NCBI GenBank assembly: GCA_021228405.1
Contig: JAJQRF010000002.1
Coordinates: forward strand, 434,001 to 498,000
From: Pyrinomonadaceae bacterium
GTDB lineage: Bacteria; Acidobacteriota; Blastocatellia; Pyrinomonadales; Pyrinomonadaceae
Direction: 5' to 3'
DNA length: 64,000 bases
Part shown: in pieces, positions 45,020 through 54,510 of the stretch
How positions within the stretch are numbered: the first letter of the stretch is position 1
Layout of the letters: each line of letters opens with the position of its first letter
The notes under the pieces: generated by a model
The model's database searches: none
What the model was told of the DNA's origin: nothing
Seen by the model: only the letters and a program-made list of their open reading frames with translations
Position numbers and translations under genes: made by a program

Positions 45020-48000
45020 ATGCAAAAACTTCGCGCATTGGGTCTTTTTTTGTTGAGTTTCGGTTTGTTGGTCGTTCCGACATTTGCCGAAAACAACGAA
45101 AATGCGAACGATAACCCGAAGCCTGCAACGGTTAAACAACAACAATTGGTCGAAACGGTTGACATTCAAGGCAACCGCCGTCTGCGCGACGAAGACCTGC
45201 TCTACTACATCAAAACCCGTCCGGGCGACGTTTACAATCAAGCCGCTCTCGAACGCGACCTGAAAGAGCTTTTATCGCTCAATTTCTTCGACAAGACCGC
45301 AACCCGCGTTTTGACGGAAGAAGGCGTGCGCGGCGGCGTAAACGTGATTTTTGAAGTCCGCGAACTTCCGATCATTCGTGATCTGACGTTTGAAGGATTA
45401 AAAGCCGTTCCTGAATCGGACATTTTGAAGGCTTTCCGCGAACAACGCGCCGGAATCTCGAAAGAAGCGATCTACGATCCCGTCAAATCGCGCAACGCGA
45501 TCAGAATCTTACGCGAATTACTCGCTTCCAAAGGTTATCCGAACGCCAAGATCGAAGTTAAGGAAGAAGAAGTTTCCGCCACGTCGATCGCGATCACGTT
45601 CGTCGTCGATCAGGGAAACCGTTCGCGCATTATCGACATCGATTTTGAAGGAAATCAGGTTTTCAAAGACGGCGAACTGCGCGGTGCATTGACGCTCGTC
45701 AAAGAAACCGGATTGCTTTCGCGCGTTAAAGGTCAGGACATTCTCGACATCAGAAAACTGCAATACGATCTGCAAAAAAATGTCCGCTCGTATATGTGGT
45801 CGAAAGGCTATTTCCAAGCGAGAATCGGTGAACCGCAGGTCGTCGGGCTCGGTGTCAAACGAACCGATTTTATCCCGCTCATCACACTTCCCTTGCCGCT
45901 TATTTCTTCAAAAGACGACACTTTGAAAATCATCGTTCCGGTCACGGAAGGCAAACCTTTCCGCGTCGGTGAATTGAAGGTTGAAGGAAACTCGATCTTC
46001 TCACAGGAACAGATTTTGGCTTATGTCGGTTTGAAAAAGGGCGAGATCGCTGATGGTAAACGCTTGCAGGATGCGGTTTACGAAGATTTGAAAAAAGTTT
46101 ACGGTTCGCAGGGCTTTGTCCAATACAATGCCGAATTCGAGCCGGACTTCAAAGACAATCCGACCAATCCCGAAGAAGGAATCGTCGACATTACGATCAC
46201 GATTGAAGAAGGAAAGCAGTTTCGTCTGCGCCGCCTCGAATTTACCGGGAACACATTTACCCGCGACCGTGTTTTGCGCCGCGAATTTCTGATTAATGAA
46301 GGCGACGTTTATAACCAGATCGGGCTTGAAAATTCGGTTATCCGCGTCAACCAAACACAGTATTTCGATCCTATCGATAAAGATCAGGACGTTGAGATCA
46401 GAACAGACGAAGAACAGGGCGACGTTGATCTGATCGTTAAAGTCAAGGAAAAAGGTCGTCAGCAGATTTCATTCAACGGCGGCGTTTCCGGCATCGGCGG
46501 TTCGTTCTTCGGTTTGGAATATTCGACGAATAACCTGCTCGGAAAAGGTGAAGTTCTTTCACTTGCGTTCGGTGCGGGAAACCGTCAGCAAAGCTTTCAG
46601 TTGTCCTTTCAGGAACCGTATTTCCGCAATCGTCCGATCTCGGTCGGGTTTTCTCTTTTCGCTTCGCGTTACAAATTCTTCGGCGAAGGAACATTTCTTT
46701 CGCAAAATACGGATTTGATTACCGACATTTTGACCGATGCGAACGCGCAATTGACAACGGACGAAAACAATCTGTTCACGCAAACGACATACGGCGGAAC
46801 TGTTTTTGCGACTGCGCCGCTTTCCGAACTTTTCTTCAAAAAACGCAGATTCACCGCATTTTCGCGCATCGGGCTGACGTATCAGTTTTCGGCAACCACG
46901 ATCAGCGATCCGCCGGTCAATCAATCAGCCGATCTGACGCAGAGAGTTCCGGTTATCTATGCACAGCCGAATATTATTACGAGCCGCATTACCGGAACTT
47001 TTGTTTACGATACGCGTCAACCTTCGCCGAACGGCGTTGATACTTTGCGCGGCAGACAGGTTTCGGCTTCGGTAGCTCTGGCAGGTTTGGGCGGCGATGT
47101 GCGCACTTATCAGCCGAACATCAGCTATTCGGAATTCATTCCGGTCAGAAACAGACGAAAGAAAAATCCCGACGTTTTCGCTTTCCGTATTCAGGCGGGA
47201 ACGATCGGCAGTTTTTCATTGAGCGACAAGATCAGAAACGCCAATTCGCTGGCATTCGTCGGTGGTGTTCCGCTCTATGAAAGATATTTTCTCGGAAGCG
47301 AATACGACATTCGCGGTTATGATTCGCGTTCGGTCGGACCGATTGCGACTTACGATACATATGTAACGACCAGAAATGTCGTGGTTGCCACGAATCCTTC
47401 GGGAACGCCTGTTCAGACAACTGCGATCAATTCGGAAACGTTGCAGGAAATCGCCAATCTCGGTCTGTTAACGGGCGCGGGCGGTTCAAACTCGGCATTC
47501 CTGAACAAAAATTACCGTTTCATCGGCGGCGATACACAGCTTCTCGGAAATTTTGAATACCGTATTCCGGTTTTCGGTCCGATCACAATGGCGGCTTTTG
47601 CGGACATCGGTTCGGTTTTCAATCTTCGGAAAACCGGAACACAGGTAATCGACAGCGAATTTTTGCAGGATGATACCTTTATCGGTGCAGGAACGGTCAC
47701 GGCTTTGACGATCAGGAACAATCCGGCTTTGAACGCCGGTGTCGGGGCACTATTTTTTCAAAACAATCGTATCTTAACGGCTTCGGATTTCCGCAGACTT
47801 TGCGCGCAAACGCCGGGCTGTCCGTTTATCCGTTTTCCTGAAAATCTGACTGCGCTTTATCTGCGCGGCGAAGTTCAGCAAAATTCGCTTTTGCGGGTCG
47901 ATGAAAGTGCATTTAACAAGCTTGGCGATTTTCGTTCGAGCCTCGGGTTGGAATTGCGTGTGCAGGTTCCGGTCGTTAACGTGCCGTTTCGTTTGATCTA

Positions 48001-48106
48001 TTATTACAACCCGAACGGAAAATTCGGATTTACCGAAGAAGTTCCGGGATTGTTTTTCCAGGGTAAAAGAAACGGCTTCAGATTTACGATCGGCAGAACT
48101 TTCTAA
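45020..48106 (+). CDS. bamA: Outer membrane assembly factor BamA
   Basis: Inserts beta-barrel proteins into the outer membrane. 1028 residues, longer than the about 800 of E. coli. Signal peptide 1-24 (LGLFLLSFGLLVVPTFA). POTRA domains from about 40 to 480 (VDIQGNRRLRDEDLLYYIKT, LTFEGLKAVPESDIL, IDFEGNQVFKDGELRG, LEFTGNTFTRDRVLRREF). The barrel (about 490-1028) has GGVSGIGGSFFGLEYSTNNLLGKGE, the RGYDSRSVGP motif and the terminal aromatic GRTF. Extra length lies in barrel loops. It begins the envelope cluster. Confidence 0.95.
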   Translation: MQKLRALGLFLLSFGLLVVPTFAENNENANDNPKPATVKQQQLVETVDIQGNRRLRDEDLLYYIKTRPGDVYNQAALERDLKELLSLNFFDKTATRVLTEEGVRGGVNVIFEVRELPIIRDLTFEGLKAVPESDILKAFREQRAGISKEAIYDPVKSRNAIRILRELLASKGYPNAKIEVKEEEVSATSIAITFVVDQGNRSRIIDIDFEGNQVFKDGELRGALTLVKETGLLSRVKGQDILDIRKLQYDLQKNVRSYMWSKGYFQARIGEPQVVGLGVKRTDFIPLITLPLPLISSKDDTLKIIVPVTEGKPFRVGELKVEGNSIFSQEQILAYVGLKKGEIADGKRLQDAVYEDLKKVYGSQGFVQYNAEFEPDFKDNPTNPEEGIVDITITIEEGKQFRLRRLEFTGNTFTRDRVLRREFLINEGDVYNQIGLENSVIRVNQTQYFDPIDKDQDVEIRTDEEQGDVDLIVKVKEKGRQQISFNGGVSGIGGSFFGLEYSTNNLLGKGEVLSLAFGAGNRQQSFQLSFQEPYFRNRPISVGFSLFASRYKFFGEGTFLSQNTDLITDILTDANAQLTTDENNLFTQTTYGGTVFATAPLSELFFKKRRFTAFSRIGLTYQFSATTISDPPVNQSADLTQRVPVIYAQPNIITSRITGTFVYDTRQPSPNGVDTLRGRQVSASVALAGLGGDVRTYQPNISYSEFIPVRNRRKKNPDVFAFRIQAGTIGSFSLSDKIRNANSLAFVGGVPLYERYFLGSEYDIRGYDSRSVGPIATYDTYVTTRNVVVATNPSGTPVQTTAINSETLQEIANLGLLTGAGGSNSAFLNKNYRFIGGDTQLLGNFEYRIPVFGPITMAAFADIGSVFNLRKTGTQVIDSEFLQDDTFIGAGTVTALTIRNNPALNAGVGALFFQNNRILTASDFRRLCAQTPGCPFIRFPENLTALYLRGEVQQNSLLRVDESAFNKLGDFRSSLGLELRVQVPVVNVPFRLIYYYNPNGKFGFTEEVPGLFFQGKRNGFRFTIGRTF

Positions 48107-48272
48107 GGATTTGAATTGCTGAGAAATTGACAATGATTTATTGATAAATTAACATTGCTTTTCTTTCGTCATTCGTAAATAGCAAGCAACAATATTAAGA
48201 AAAAAAGTTTCAAAAGGAATGTCATAAAAAATGATTAACCCTTTTTCTAAGTTTAAGGAGTATTACAAAAAG

Positions 48273-48890
48273 ATGAAAACAGTTCGTTTAGTTGCCGTTA
48301 GTTTTATTTTTGCGGCTGTCTTTGCAATTTCGGCTTTCGCACAAGCAGGTTCGACGATTAAGATCGTCGTGATCGACACCGGAGCATTTGCAGGTGATGA
48401 AAAAGGTGTCGGCGGCATTACCAAATATGTTAATGCGATGAATGCGCTCGATACAGAGTTTCAGCCCGCGCAGAAAGAATTGCAAACTATTGCCAATAAA
48501 ATTCAAGCTTTGCAAACGGAAATTCAAAAATTGCAGACACCTGCAAATCCGAATGTTCCGATCGCTGACACAGCGCAGAAAACACTGCAAACGAAAGCTG
48601 AGGAAGCACAGAATTTGCAAATCGAATTTAAACGCAAGCAGGAAGATGCGAAAGTCAAATTTGAACGCCGCCAGCAAGTTGTGATGGGACCTGTAATGCA
48701 GGATATTTTCAAGAGTTTGCAGGATTTCTCAAAACAAAAAGGTTATGACCTCATTCTTGATGCGGCTAAATTAGACGCACAACAGATGATTTTAGGCTAT
48801 AATCCTGAAAAGGTTGACGTTACGAAGGAATTTATCACTTTCTATAACCAACGTCCGGCAGGAGCGGCAACCGCAGCTGCGCCTAAGTAA
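48273..48890 (+). CDS. OmpH/Skp-like periplasmic chaperone
   Basis: 205 residues. Signal peptide KTVRLVAVSFIFAAVFAISAFAQ; the mature protein starts VVIDTGAF, continues through a long coiled coil (LQTIANKIQALQTEIQKLQT, AEEAQNLQIEFKRKQEDAKVKFERRQQ) and ends YDLILDAAKLDAQQMILG...VDVTKEFITFYNQ, the OmpH pattern. Placement after bamA supports a Skp role. An upstream ATG (48231) is possible; this one starts the signal peptide. A terminator follows. Confidence 0.88.
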   Translation: MKTVRLVAVSFIFAAVFAISAFAQAGSTIKIVVIDTGAFAGDEKGVGGITKYVNAMNALDTEFQPAQKELQTIANKIQALQTEIQKLQTPANPNVPIADTAQKTLQTKAEEAQNLQIEFKRKQEDAKVKFERRQQVVMGPVMQDIFKSLQDFSKQKGYDLILDAAKLDAQQMILGYNPEKVDVTKEFITFYNQRPAGAATAAAPK

Positions 48891-48922
48891 TTCAATTTTT
48901 AATTAAGAAGCAAAGACCTTTC

Positions 48923-48956
48923 AGCCGGCGAAAATTTTGTTTTTGCCGGCTTTTGG
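48923..48956 (+). terminator. Intrinsic terminator after the ompH-like gene
   Basis: Stem AGCCGGCGAAAA / TTTTTGCCGGCT (12 bp with one G-T wobble), then T residues. It separates bamA-ompH from fabZ, unless it is read through. Confidence 0.8.
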
Positions 48957-48978
48957 TTTATATTTGAACTTCTTTCTT

Positions 48979-49428
48979 ATGAGTATTTACGATTCGATTG
49001 CTATTCAGGCGATTCTGCCTCATCGTTACCCGTTCCTGTTGGTTGACAAGATCATCGAACTCGTTCCGCGTGAACGAATTGTCGGGATCAAACAAGTAAC
49101 CGTCAACGAACAGTTTTTCCAAGGACATTTTCCCGGCGCACCCGTGATGCCCGGCGTTTTGCAGATCGAGGCACTGGCACAGGTCGGCGCGATTCTGGCT
49201 TTACGCGAGTTTGAAGACCGCGAATCCAAAATTCCGTTTTTCAGCGGGATCGATAAAGCGCGGTTTCGCCGCCCTGTCGTGCCGGGCGACACGCTGACGC
49301 TCGAAGTGACCGCCCTCCGTATCGGAAGCAAAGTTCAAAAAATGCAAGGCGTTGCGAAAGTCGACGGGCAAATTACCGCCGAAGCCGAAATTATGTGTAT
49401 GTTAGGCGACCGCGAGATGAAAGGATAA
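48979..49428 (+). CDS. fabZ: 3-hydroxyacyl-ACP dehydratase FabZ
   Basis: Dehydrates 3-hydroxyacyl-ACP in fatty-acid elongation. 149 residues, hot-dog fold. AILPHRYPFLLVDKI, the catalytic His in QGHFPGAPVMPGVLQIEALAQ with its Glu, and FRRPVVPGDTL. Clustering with lpxA is the common arrangement that balances lipid A and phospholipid precursors. Confidence 0.96.
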   Translation: MSIYDSIAIQAILPHRYPFLLVDKIIELVPRERIVGIKQVTVNEQFFQGHFPGAPVMPGVLQIEALAQVGAILALREFEDRESKIPFFSGIDKARFRRPVVPGDTLTLEVTALRIGSKVQKMQGVAKVDGQITAEAEIMCMLGDREMKG

Positions 49429-49432
49429 AATT

Positions 49433-49741
49433 ATGGAATCTGGAATTGAACCACTTAAAGTATCTTATTATCAAATTGCTCTTCTGGGCGCGGGATTAGG
49501 TTTTATCCTCGGCTTAATTCCGTTAGTTTTCGGGTTTATAAAAGGAAAGTTAAAAATCGGAATCTTAGGTTTGTTAGGCTCAACGATCGGCGGAGCAATT
49601 TTAGGGATTTTCCTTTCTATTCCCGTGATCGGCGTTTGTCTTTGGCTAATCTTGAAAGGTTCCAAAAAAAGCTCGCAGGAAGAAGTTGTTGTCAATGAAA
49701 ATCCAATCGAAGTTTCGACCGACAACTTCGATAAAAATTAA
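49433..49741 (+). CDS. Small membrane protein between fabZ and lpxA
   Basis: 102 residues, two or three Gly-rich hydrophobic helices (IALLGAGLGFILGLIPLVFGFI, IGILGLLGSTIGGAILGIFLSIPVIGVCLWLIL) and an acidic tail. Begins 4 bases after fabZ and ends 10 bases before lpxA, so it is co-transcribed. Not recognised; an envelope role is inferred from position only. Confidence 0.68.
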   Translation: MESGIEPLKVSYYQIALLGAGLGFILGLIPLVFGFIKGKLKIGILGLLGSTIGGAILGIFLSIPVIGVCLWLILKGSKKSSQEEVVVNENPIEVSTDNFDKN

Positions 49742-49751
49742 TTCAGTTTTT

Positions 49752-50531
49752 ATGGCAACATTTATTCACGAAACGGCAATCGTCAGCCCGCAAGCGAAGA
49801 TCGGCGCGGATTGCCACATCGGGGCATTTTCAATAATCGGCGATGAAGTCGTTTTAGGCGACAAAGTCCGGCTCGATTCGCACGTCGTCGTCGAAGGAAA
49901 TACGAAGATCGGTGACGAAACTCACGTTTACCCGTTCGTTTCAATCGGTCTTGCGCCGCAGGATTTGAAGTATAACGGCGAACCGACCGCGACCGCGATC
50001 GGCAAAAGAAATCATATCCGCGAATTCGTCACGATTCATCGAGGCACGCAGGGCGGCGGCGGATTAACCAGGATCGGCGACGGAAATCTTCTGATGGCGC
50101 AAGCGCACGTCGCACACGATTGCCGGCTCGGAAACGACATAATTATGGCAAATGCCGCCACGCTTGCCGGACACGTCGAAATTGCCGACCGCGCCAATGT
50201 CGGTGCATACTCGGGCGTTCACCAGTTTTGCAGAGTCGGTCTGGAAGCTTTCGTCGGCGGTTATTCGGTCGTCGTCAAAGATGCGCCGCCGTTTGCGATC
50301 ATCCAGGGAAATCACGCGAAATGCTACGGTTTGAACAAAGTCGGGATGAAACGGCGCGGATATTCGAGGGAAACCATCGAAAAAATTCAACACGCTTATC
50401 GCCTTCTGCTCTCATCAAAACTTAATACGACGCAAGCCGTCGAAAAAATCCGTGAAGAAATTTCCGATTGTAGAGAAGTCGAAATTTTACTAAATTTCAT
50501 CGAAACATCAAAACGCGGAATCGTTAAATAA
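49752..50531 (+). CDS. lpxA: Acyl-ACP--UDP-GlcNAc O-acyltransferase LpxA
   Basis: First step of lipid A synthesis. 259 residues, left-handed beta-helix of hexapeptide repeats (IHETAIVSPQAKIGADCHIGAFSIIGDEV...). FVTIHRGTQGGGGLTRIGDGNLLMAQAHVAHDCRLGN holds the catalytic His, and the C-terminal helical part (NKVGMKRRGYSRETIEKIQHAYRLL) is diagnostic. Start at 49752; upstream in-frame codons lie inside the previous gene. Confidence 0.96.
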   Translation: MATFIHETAIVSPQAKIGADCHIGAFSIIGDEVVLGDKVRLDSHVVVEGNTKIGDETHVYPFVSIGLAPQDLKYNGEPTATAIGKRNHIREFVTIHRGTQGGGGLTRIGDGNLLMAQAHVAHDCRLGNDIIMANAATLAGHVEIADRANVGAYSGVHQFCRVGLEAFVGGYSVVVKDAPPFAIIQGNHAKCYGLNKVGMKRRGYSRETIEKIQHAYRLLLSSKLNTTQAVEKIREEISDCREVEILLNFIETSKRGIVK

Positions 50532-50540
50532 AATCAAGAA

Positions 50541-50608
50541 ATAGCCGCAAAAAGGCACAAAAAACTCAAAGAAAACTTCTTGATAATTTTTGTGTTTTTT
50601 GCGGCTAT
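50541..50608. repeat. Palindromic intergenic element, ATAGCCGCAA sub-family, copy 3
   Basis: ATAGCCGCAA (50541-50550) and TTGCGGCTAT (50599-50608), inner AAAGGCACAAAAAA and TTTTTGTG words. Between the convergent lpxA and hisIE genes; overlaps the last bases of hisIE. Confidence 0.82.
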
Positions 50609-51198
50609 TTTCTTCTTTCTTTCAAAACCTCCAAAACTTCGTCCAATTTGACATTTTTAGCCGCCAGTAAGATCAACAAATGAAACAGCAGATCGGCGGC
50701 TTCATTTTTGAAAAGCTCGTCGTTTTCGTCCTTTGCCTCGATCACGGTTTCGACCGCTTCTTCGCCGACCTTTTGCGCGATCTTATTGATTCCTTTTGCG
50801 AAAAGTTTCGAGGTGTAAGAATCTTCCGAGGGATTATTTTTTCTGTCTAAGATCACTTTTTCCAGTTTAGAAAGAAAATTCCCGGATTCGTTTTTCTCGT
50901 TAAAACACGTGTCCGCGCCAGTATGACAAACCGCGCCGTAAGGTTTTACCCTAACTAAAATCGTGTCGGAATCGCAATCGAGGAAAACCTCCTTAACTTC
51001 AAGAAAATTCCCGCTCGTTTCGCCTTTCGTCCAAAGTTTCCGTCGCGAACGCGAGAAAAATGTGGCTTTTCCGCTTTCCTGCGTGATCTCAAACGATTCG
51101 GCATTCATAAACCCGAGCATCAAAACTTTCTGCGTTTCCGCATCTTGCACGATTGCCGGAACCAAGCCGTCAGGATATTTTTCAAAATCAATTTTCAT
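50605..51198 (-). CDS. hisI: Bifunctional HisI-HisE (phosphoribosyl-AMP cyclohydrolase / -ATP pyrophosphatase)
   Basis: Steps 3 and 2 of histidine synthesis in one chain, 197 residues. HisI part 1-105: GLVPAIVQDAETQKVLMLGFMN, SRRKLWTKGETSGN, DCDSDTILVRVKPYGAVCHTG with zinc Cys. HisE part from about 112: KGINKIAQKVGEEAVETVIEAK...FKNEAADLLFHLLILL. Last gene of the his operon. Confidence 0.95.
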   Translation of the reverse strand: MKIDFEKYPDGLVPAIVQDAETQKVLMLGFMNAESFEITQESGKATFFSRSRRKLWTKGETSGNFLEVKEVFLDCDSDTILVRVKPYGAVCHTGADTCFNEKNESGNFLSKLEKVILDRKNNPSEDSYTSKLFAKGINKIAQKVGEEAVETVIEAKDENDELFKNEAADLLFHLLILLAAKNVKLDEVLEVLKERRK

Positions 51199-51211
51199 TA
51201 GTTTTTGGAAA

Positions 51212-51275
51212 AACGATTAACGCGGATTCTTACGGATTAATTAATTAAAATCTGCGAAAATCCGCCTTAATCGTT
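51212..51275. repeat. Palindromic intergenic element, GCGGATT sub-family, copy 3
   Basis: AACGATTAACGCGGATT... on the left pairs with AATCCGC...TTAATCGTT on the right, interrupted by a few mismatches. Between hisF and hisIE inside the operon. Confidence 0.68.
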
Positions 51276-51285
51276 GTGTCGATTT

Positions 51286-52041
51286 CTATATTCTTACCTC
51301 GATATTTTGCGATCTCAAATAATTTTTCAAAGTCGAAATCTCGATTTCCCGAAAATGAAAAATGCTTGCGGCAAGCGCGGCATCGGCTTTGCCTTTTTCA
51401 AAAACTTCCTTGAAATGTTCGATCTTTCCCGCACCTCCCGACGCAATGACAGGAACGTTGACGCTTTCGGAAACGCGCTTTGTCAACCCGATCTCAAACC
51501 CGTTTTTCGTGCCGTCGGCGTTCATCGAAGTCAGCAAAATTTCACCTGCCCCGAGTTCAACGCCGCGCTTTGCCCATTCGACCGCATCCAGATCGGTTTC
51601 AATCCGTCCGCCGTTCAAAAAAACCTTCCAGCCTGTTTCGGTATTTTTTGCGTCAATCGCCAAAACAACGCATTGCGAGCCGAAATTTTTTGCCGCTTCA
51701 GCCAGAATCGGCGGATTTTTAACTGCCGAAGTATTGATCGAAACTTTGTCCGCGCCCGATGCAAGCAAAACTTCAATATCTTCGACCGTATTGATTCCGC
51801 CGCCGACCGTAAACGGGATATTTATCTCACGCGCAACTTTTTTGACGAGTGCCGACAAGGTTCTGCGCTTTTCGACCGTCGCCGTAATATCTAGAAAAAC
51901 AAGTTCGTCCGCGCCGTCTGCCGAGTAAATTTTTCCCAGTTCGACCGCATCGCCCGCATCGCGCAGATTCACAAAATTTGTCCCCTTCACCGTTCTCCCG
52001 TCTTTCACGTCAAGACACGGAATTATTCTTTTCGCTAACAT
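51286..52041 (-). CDS. hisF: Imidazole glycerol phosphate synthase, cyclase subunit HisF
   Basis: Works with HisH to make IGP and AICAR. 251 residues, TIM barrel. [18 protein letters not shown] holds the first catalytic Asp; VVLAIDAKN the second; [28 protein letters not shown] and [12 protein letters not shown] are phosphate-binding loops. Confidence 0.97.
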   Translation of the reverse strand: MLAKRIIPCLDVKDGRTVKGTNFVNLRDAGDAVELGKIYSADGADELVFLDITATVEKRRTLSALVKKVAREINIPFTVGGGINTVEDIEVLLASGADKVSINTSAVKNPPILAEAAKNFGSQCVVLAIDAKNTETGWKVFLNGGRIETDLDAVEWAKRGVELGAGEILLTSMNADGTKNGFEIGLTKRVSESVNVPVIASGGAGKIEHFKEVFEKGKADAALAASIFHFREIEISTLKNYLRSQNIEVRI

Positions 52042-52094
52042 TTGTTTAAGTGAAAAACGAAAATCGGAAAATAGATAATTTAATTCTCAAAGTT

Positions 52095-52829
52095 CTAACT
52101 TTCCGTTTTCCGTTTTCCGTTTTCCAGTTCCTCCAATTGTATTCTCCCTTCGTAAATGGCTTTGCCGATTATCACGCCCGAACAGCCGATCTTTTCCAGT
52201 TCGTAAACGTCCTCGATCTTTGAAACACCGCCCGAAGCGATCAATTTTATTTTGGGAATTTCGCGCAAAATCTCTTCGTAAAGTTCGTTTGAGGAACCCT
52301 GCAAAAGCCCGTCTTTGGAAATATCCGTCACGAAAGTTTGCGTTATGCCTTTGGCAAAATATTCGCGCAAAAACGGCAAAATCTGAATTTTCGTTGCTGT
52401 TTGCCAACCGTTTATCGCCAGTCTTTTTTCTTTTACGTCCGCGCCGAGCAAGATACGTTCGCCGCCGAACTTTTCGAGCCATCCGAAGAATTTTTCGCTG
52501 TTTTTCACAGCAATGCTTCCGATGCTCGCCAGCTTTGCGCCGGCATTGAAAACAGAATTTATATCTTCATCCGCTTTGATGCCGCCGCCGAAATCGATTA
52601 GCAAATTCGTATTCTTAGCAACAGTTTCCAAAACTCTCAAATTCGTGACTTTGCCGTTTTTCGCCCCGTCAAGATCGACAATATGAAGCCGTTTCAGACC
52701 GTAACTTTCAAACTTTTTCGCCACTTCCAGAGGATTTTCATTGTAAATTTTCTTCTGTGCGAAATCGCCCTGACTAAGCCGCACGCATTTGCCGTCGATC
52801 AGATCGATGGCAGGAATTATTTCGATCAT
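52095..52829 (-). CDS. hisA: ProFAR isomerase HisA
   Basis: 244 residues, TIM barrel. EIIPAIDLIDGKCVRLSQGDF (catalytic Asp), DFGGGIKADEDI, FVTDISKDGLLQGSS (second Asp) and LIASGGVSKIEDVYEL. The start overlaps the hisH stop by 4 bases. Odd feature: the last residues (ENGKRKTES) and the approach to the stop are encoded by TTCCGTT heptamers (plus-strand reading, 52101-52121), so the C-terminus has been rewritten by a repeat. Confidence 0.95.
   Translation of the reverse strand: MIEIIPAIDLIDGKCVRLSQGDFAQKKIYNENPLEVAKKFESYGLKRLHIVDLDGAKNGKVTNLRVLETVAKNTNLLIDFGGGIKADEDINSVFNAGAKLASIGSIAVKNSEKFFGWLEKFGGERILLGADVKEKRLAINGWQTATKIQILPFLREYFAKGITQTFVTDISKDGLLQGSSNELYEEILREIPKIKLIASGGVSKIEDVYELEKIGCSGVIIGKAIYEGRIQLEELENGKRKTES
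52101..52126. repeat. Heptamer array at the 3' end of hisA
   Basis: TTCCGTT x3 plus TTCCA on the plus strand, within the last codons of hisA. Short words of the opposite sense (CGGAAAA) occur at about 52060-52070 in the adjacent gap. Confidence 0.85.
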
Positions 52830-53410
52830 ATTTTTAAGAAGTTCTCCAAAATTCGTTCACCGACCACACCCGATTTTTCCGTGTGAAACTGGACTGCATA
52901 AAAATTATTGTGTTTCACCGCCGCCGAAAATTTTACGCCGTAAGCGCACGTCGCAATCGTTTCCTTACCCGCTTCGACGTAAAAACTATGCACAAAGTAG
53001 ACATAAGAATTTTCCTGCAAACCGTCGAATAAATCGCTCTTCAGACCGAAAATGTTGTTCCAGCCCATCTGCGGAATTTTCAGTTTTTCCGAATCGAATC
53101 TACGGACGCGATAAGGCAAAATTCCCAGACATTCGGTTCCGCGTTCTTCTGAAAAATCGCACAAAAGTTGCATTCCGAGACAAATTCCCAACACCGGCTG
53201 TTTCAGATTTTTGATAATCGAATCCAGATTTCTCTCTTTCAGATAATTCATCGCCGCCCGCGCTTCGCCGACACCGGGAAAGATCACTTTGTCAGCCGCA
53301 TTCAGTTCTTCCGCGTCGTCCGTCAAGAGCGGTTCGATGTTTAGTCGATTCAAGGCATTTTTTACCGATTCGACGTTTCCGGCGTTGTATTTTATGATCG
53401 CTATTTTCAT
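52826..53410 (-). CDS. hisH: Imidazole glycerol phosphate synthase, glutaminase subunit HisH
   Basis: 194 residues, class I glutaminase. [42 protein letters not shown] (nucleophile Cys), [11 protein letters not shown] and VQFHTEKSG (His, Glu). Overlaps hisB and hisA by 4 bases each, indicating tight coupling; partner of HisF. Confidence 0.96.
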   Translation of the reverse strand: MKIAIIKYNAGNVESVKNALNRLNIEPLLTDDAEELNAADKVIFPGVGEARAAMNYLKERNLDSIIKNLKQPVLGICLGMQLLCDFSEERGTECLGILPYRVRRFDSEKLKIPQMGWNNIFGLKSDLFDGLQENSYVYFVHSFYVEAGKETIATCAYGVKFSAAVKHNNFYAVQFHTEKSGVVGERILENFLKI

Positions 53411-54510
53411 AAACTTCCTTTCGTGCTCGGAAGCGAATCACTCGAAATATCGCGCTTGACCGCCATTTTTACCGCTTTCGCAAATGCCTTGAAAATCGCT
53501 TCGATCTTGTGATGTTCGTTCTTGCCTTCCGCTTTGATATTCAGATTGCATAAAGCTTTATCGGAAAAAGACTTGAAGAAATGAAAAAACATTTCGGTCG
53601 GCATTTTCCCGACGTTTTCGCGTCTGAATTCGGCTTCCCAAACGCACCAGTTTCGCCCGCCGAAATCAATCGCAACCTGCGCCAGGCAATCATCCATCGG
53701 CAAGCAAAAACCGTATCGTTCCATTCCGCGTTTGTCGGTTAAAGCAAGCGAAAATGCTTCACCCAGAGTTATCGCCACATCTTCGATCGTGTGATGTTCG
53801 TCAATGTGCAGATCGCCTTTTGCTTCAATTTTCAGATCGATATTTCCGTGCCGTGAAAGCTGTTCGAGCATATGATCGAAAAACGAAATTCCCGTCGAAA
53901 TTTCCGACTTTCCGCTTCCGTCCAGGTTCAGTTCGACCAAAATATCCGTTTCTTTCGTCGTTCGCCGATGGAAAACCTGACGCGGCGGAAGTTTCAGGAA
54001 TTCATAAATTTTCTCCCAGTTTTCGGCAATAAAAATCTCTTCGCTCTCGGAAATTTCAAAATGTGAATTTTTAATAAAAATCGCTTTTGCCCCGAGATTT
54101 CGCGCAAGTTGAATATCGGTTTCGCGGTCGCCGATGACGAACGAACTTTGCAGATCGTATTCATCGAAAAAATATTTCTCCAAAAGTCCCGTATTCGGTT
54201 TTCGCGTCGGCAGATTTTCGTGTGCGAAAGAACGGTCAATAAACATTCCCGTAAACACAATCCCTTCATTCTCAAGTGTTTCAAGTATAAAATCGTGAAT
54301 GGGGTGAAAGGTTTCTTCAGGAAAACTTTCCGTGCCGAGTCCGTCCTGATTTGAAATCATTACGAGTTCGTAATCCAATTCGCGGGCGATCTTTCCGAGA
54401 TTTGTAATCATTCCCGGCAGGAATTTGAGCTTTTCAAAAGCATCGATCTGGAAATCTTCAGGCTCTAAAATCAAAGTTCCGTCACGGTCGATAAATAAAA
54501 CTTTTTTCAT
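53407..54510 (-). CDS. hisB: Bifunctional histidinol-phosphatase / IGP dehydratase HisB
   Basis: 367 residues. N-terminal HAD phosphatase: [61 protein letters not shown]-terminal IGP dehydratase: [54 protein letters not shown] with metal His/Glu. The fused form is known from enterobacteria and Bacteroidota. Ribosome site GAGGAAATT decides the start; it overlaps the hisC stop by 4 bases. Confidence 0.95.
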   Translation of the reverse strand: MKKVLFIDRDGTLILEPEDFQIDAFEKLKFLPGMITNLGKIARELDYELVMISNQDGLGTESFPEETFHPIHDFILETLENEGIVFTGMFIDRSFAHENLPTRKPNTGLLEKYFFDEYDLQSSFVIGDRETDIQLARNLGAKAIFIKNSHFEISESEEIFIAENWEKIYEFLKLPPRQVFHRRTTKETDILVELNLDGSGKSEISTGISFFDHMLEQLSRHGNIDLKIEAKGDLHIDEHHTIEDVAITLGEAFSLALTDKRGMERYGFCLPMDDCLAQVAIDFGGRNWCVWEAEFRRENVGKMPTEMFFHFFKSFSDKALCNLNIKAEGKNEHHKIEAIFKAFAKAVKMAVKRDISSDSLPSTKGSL

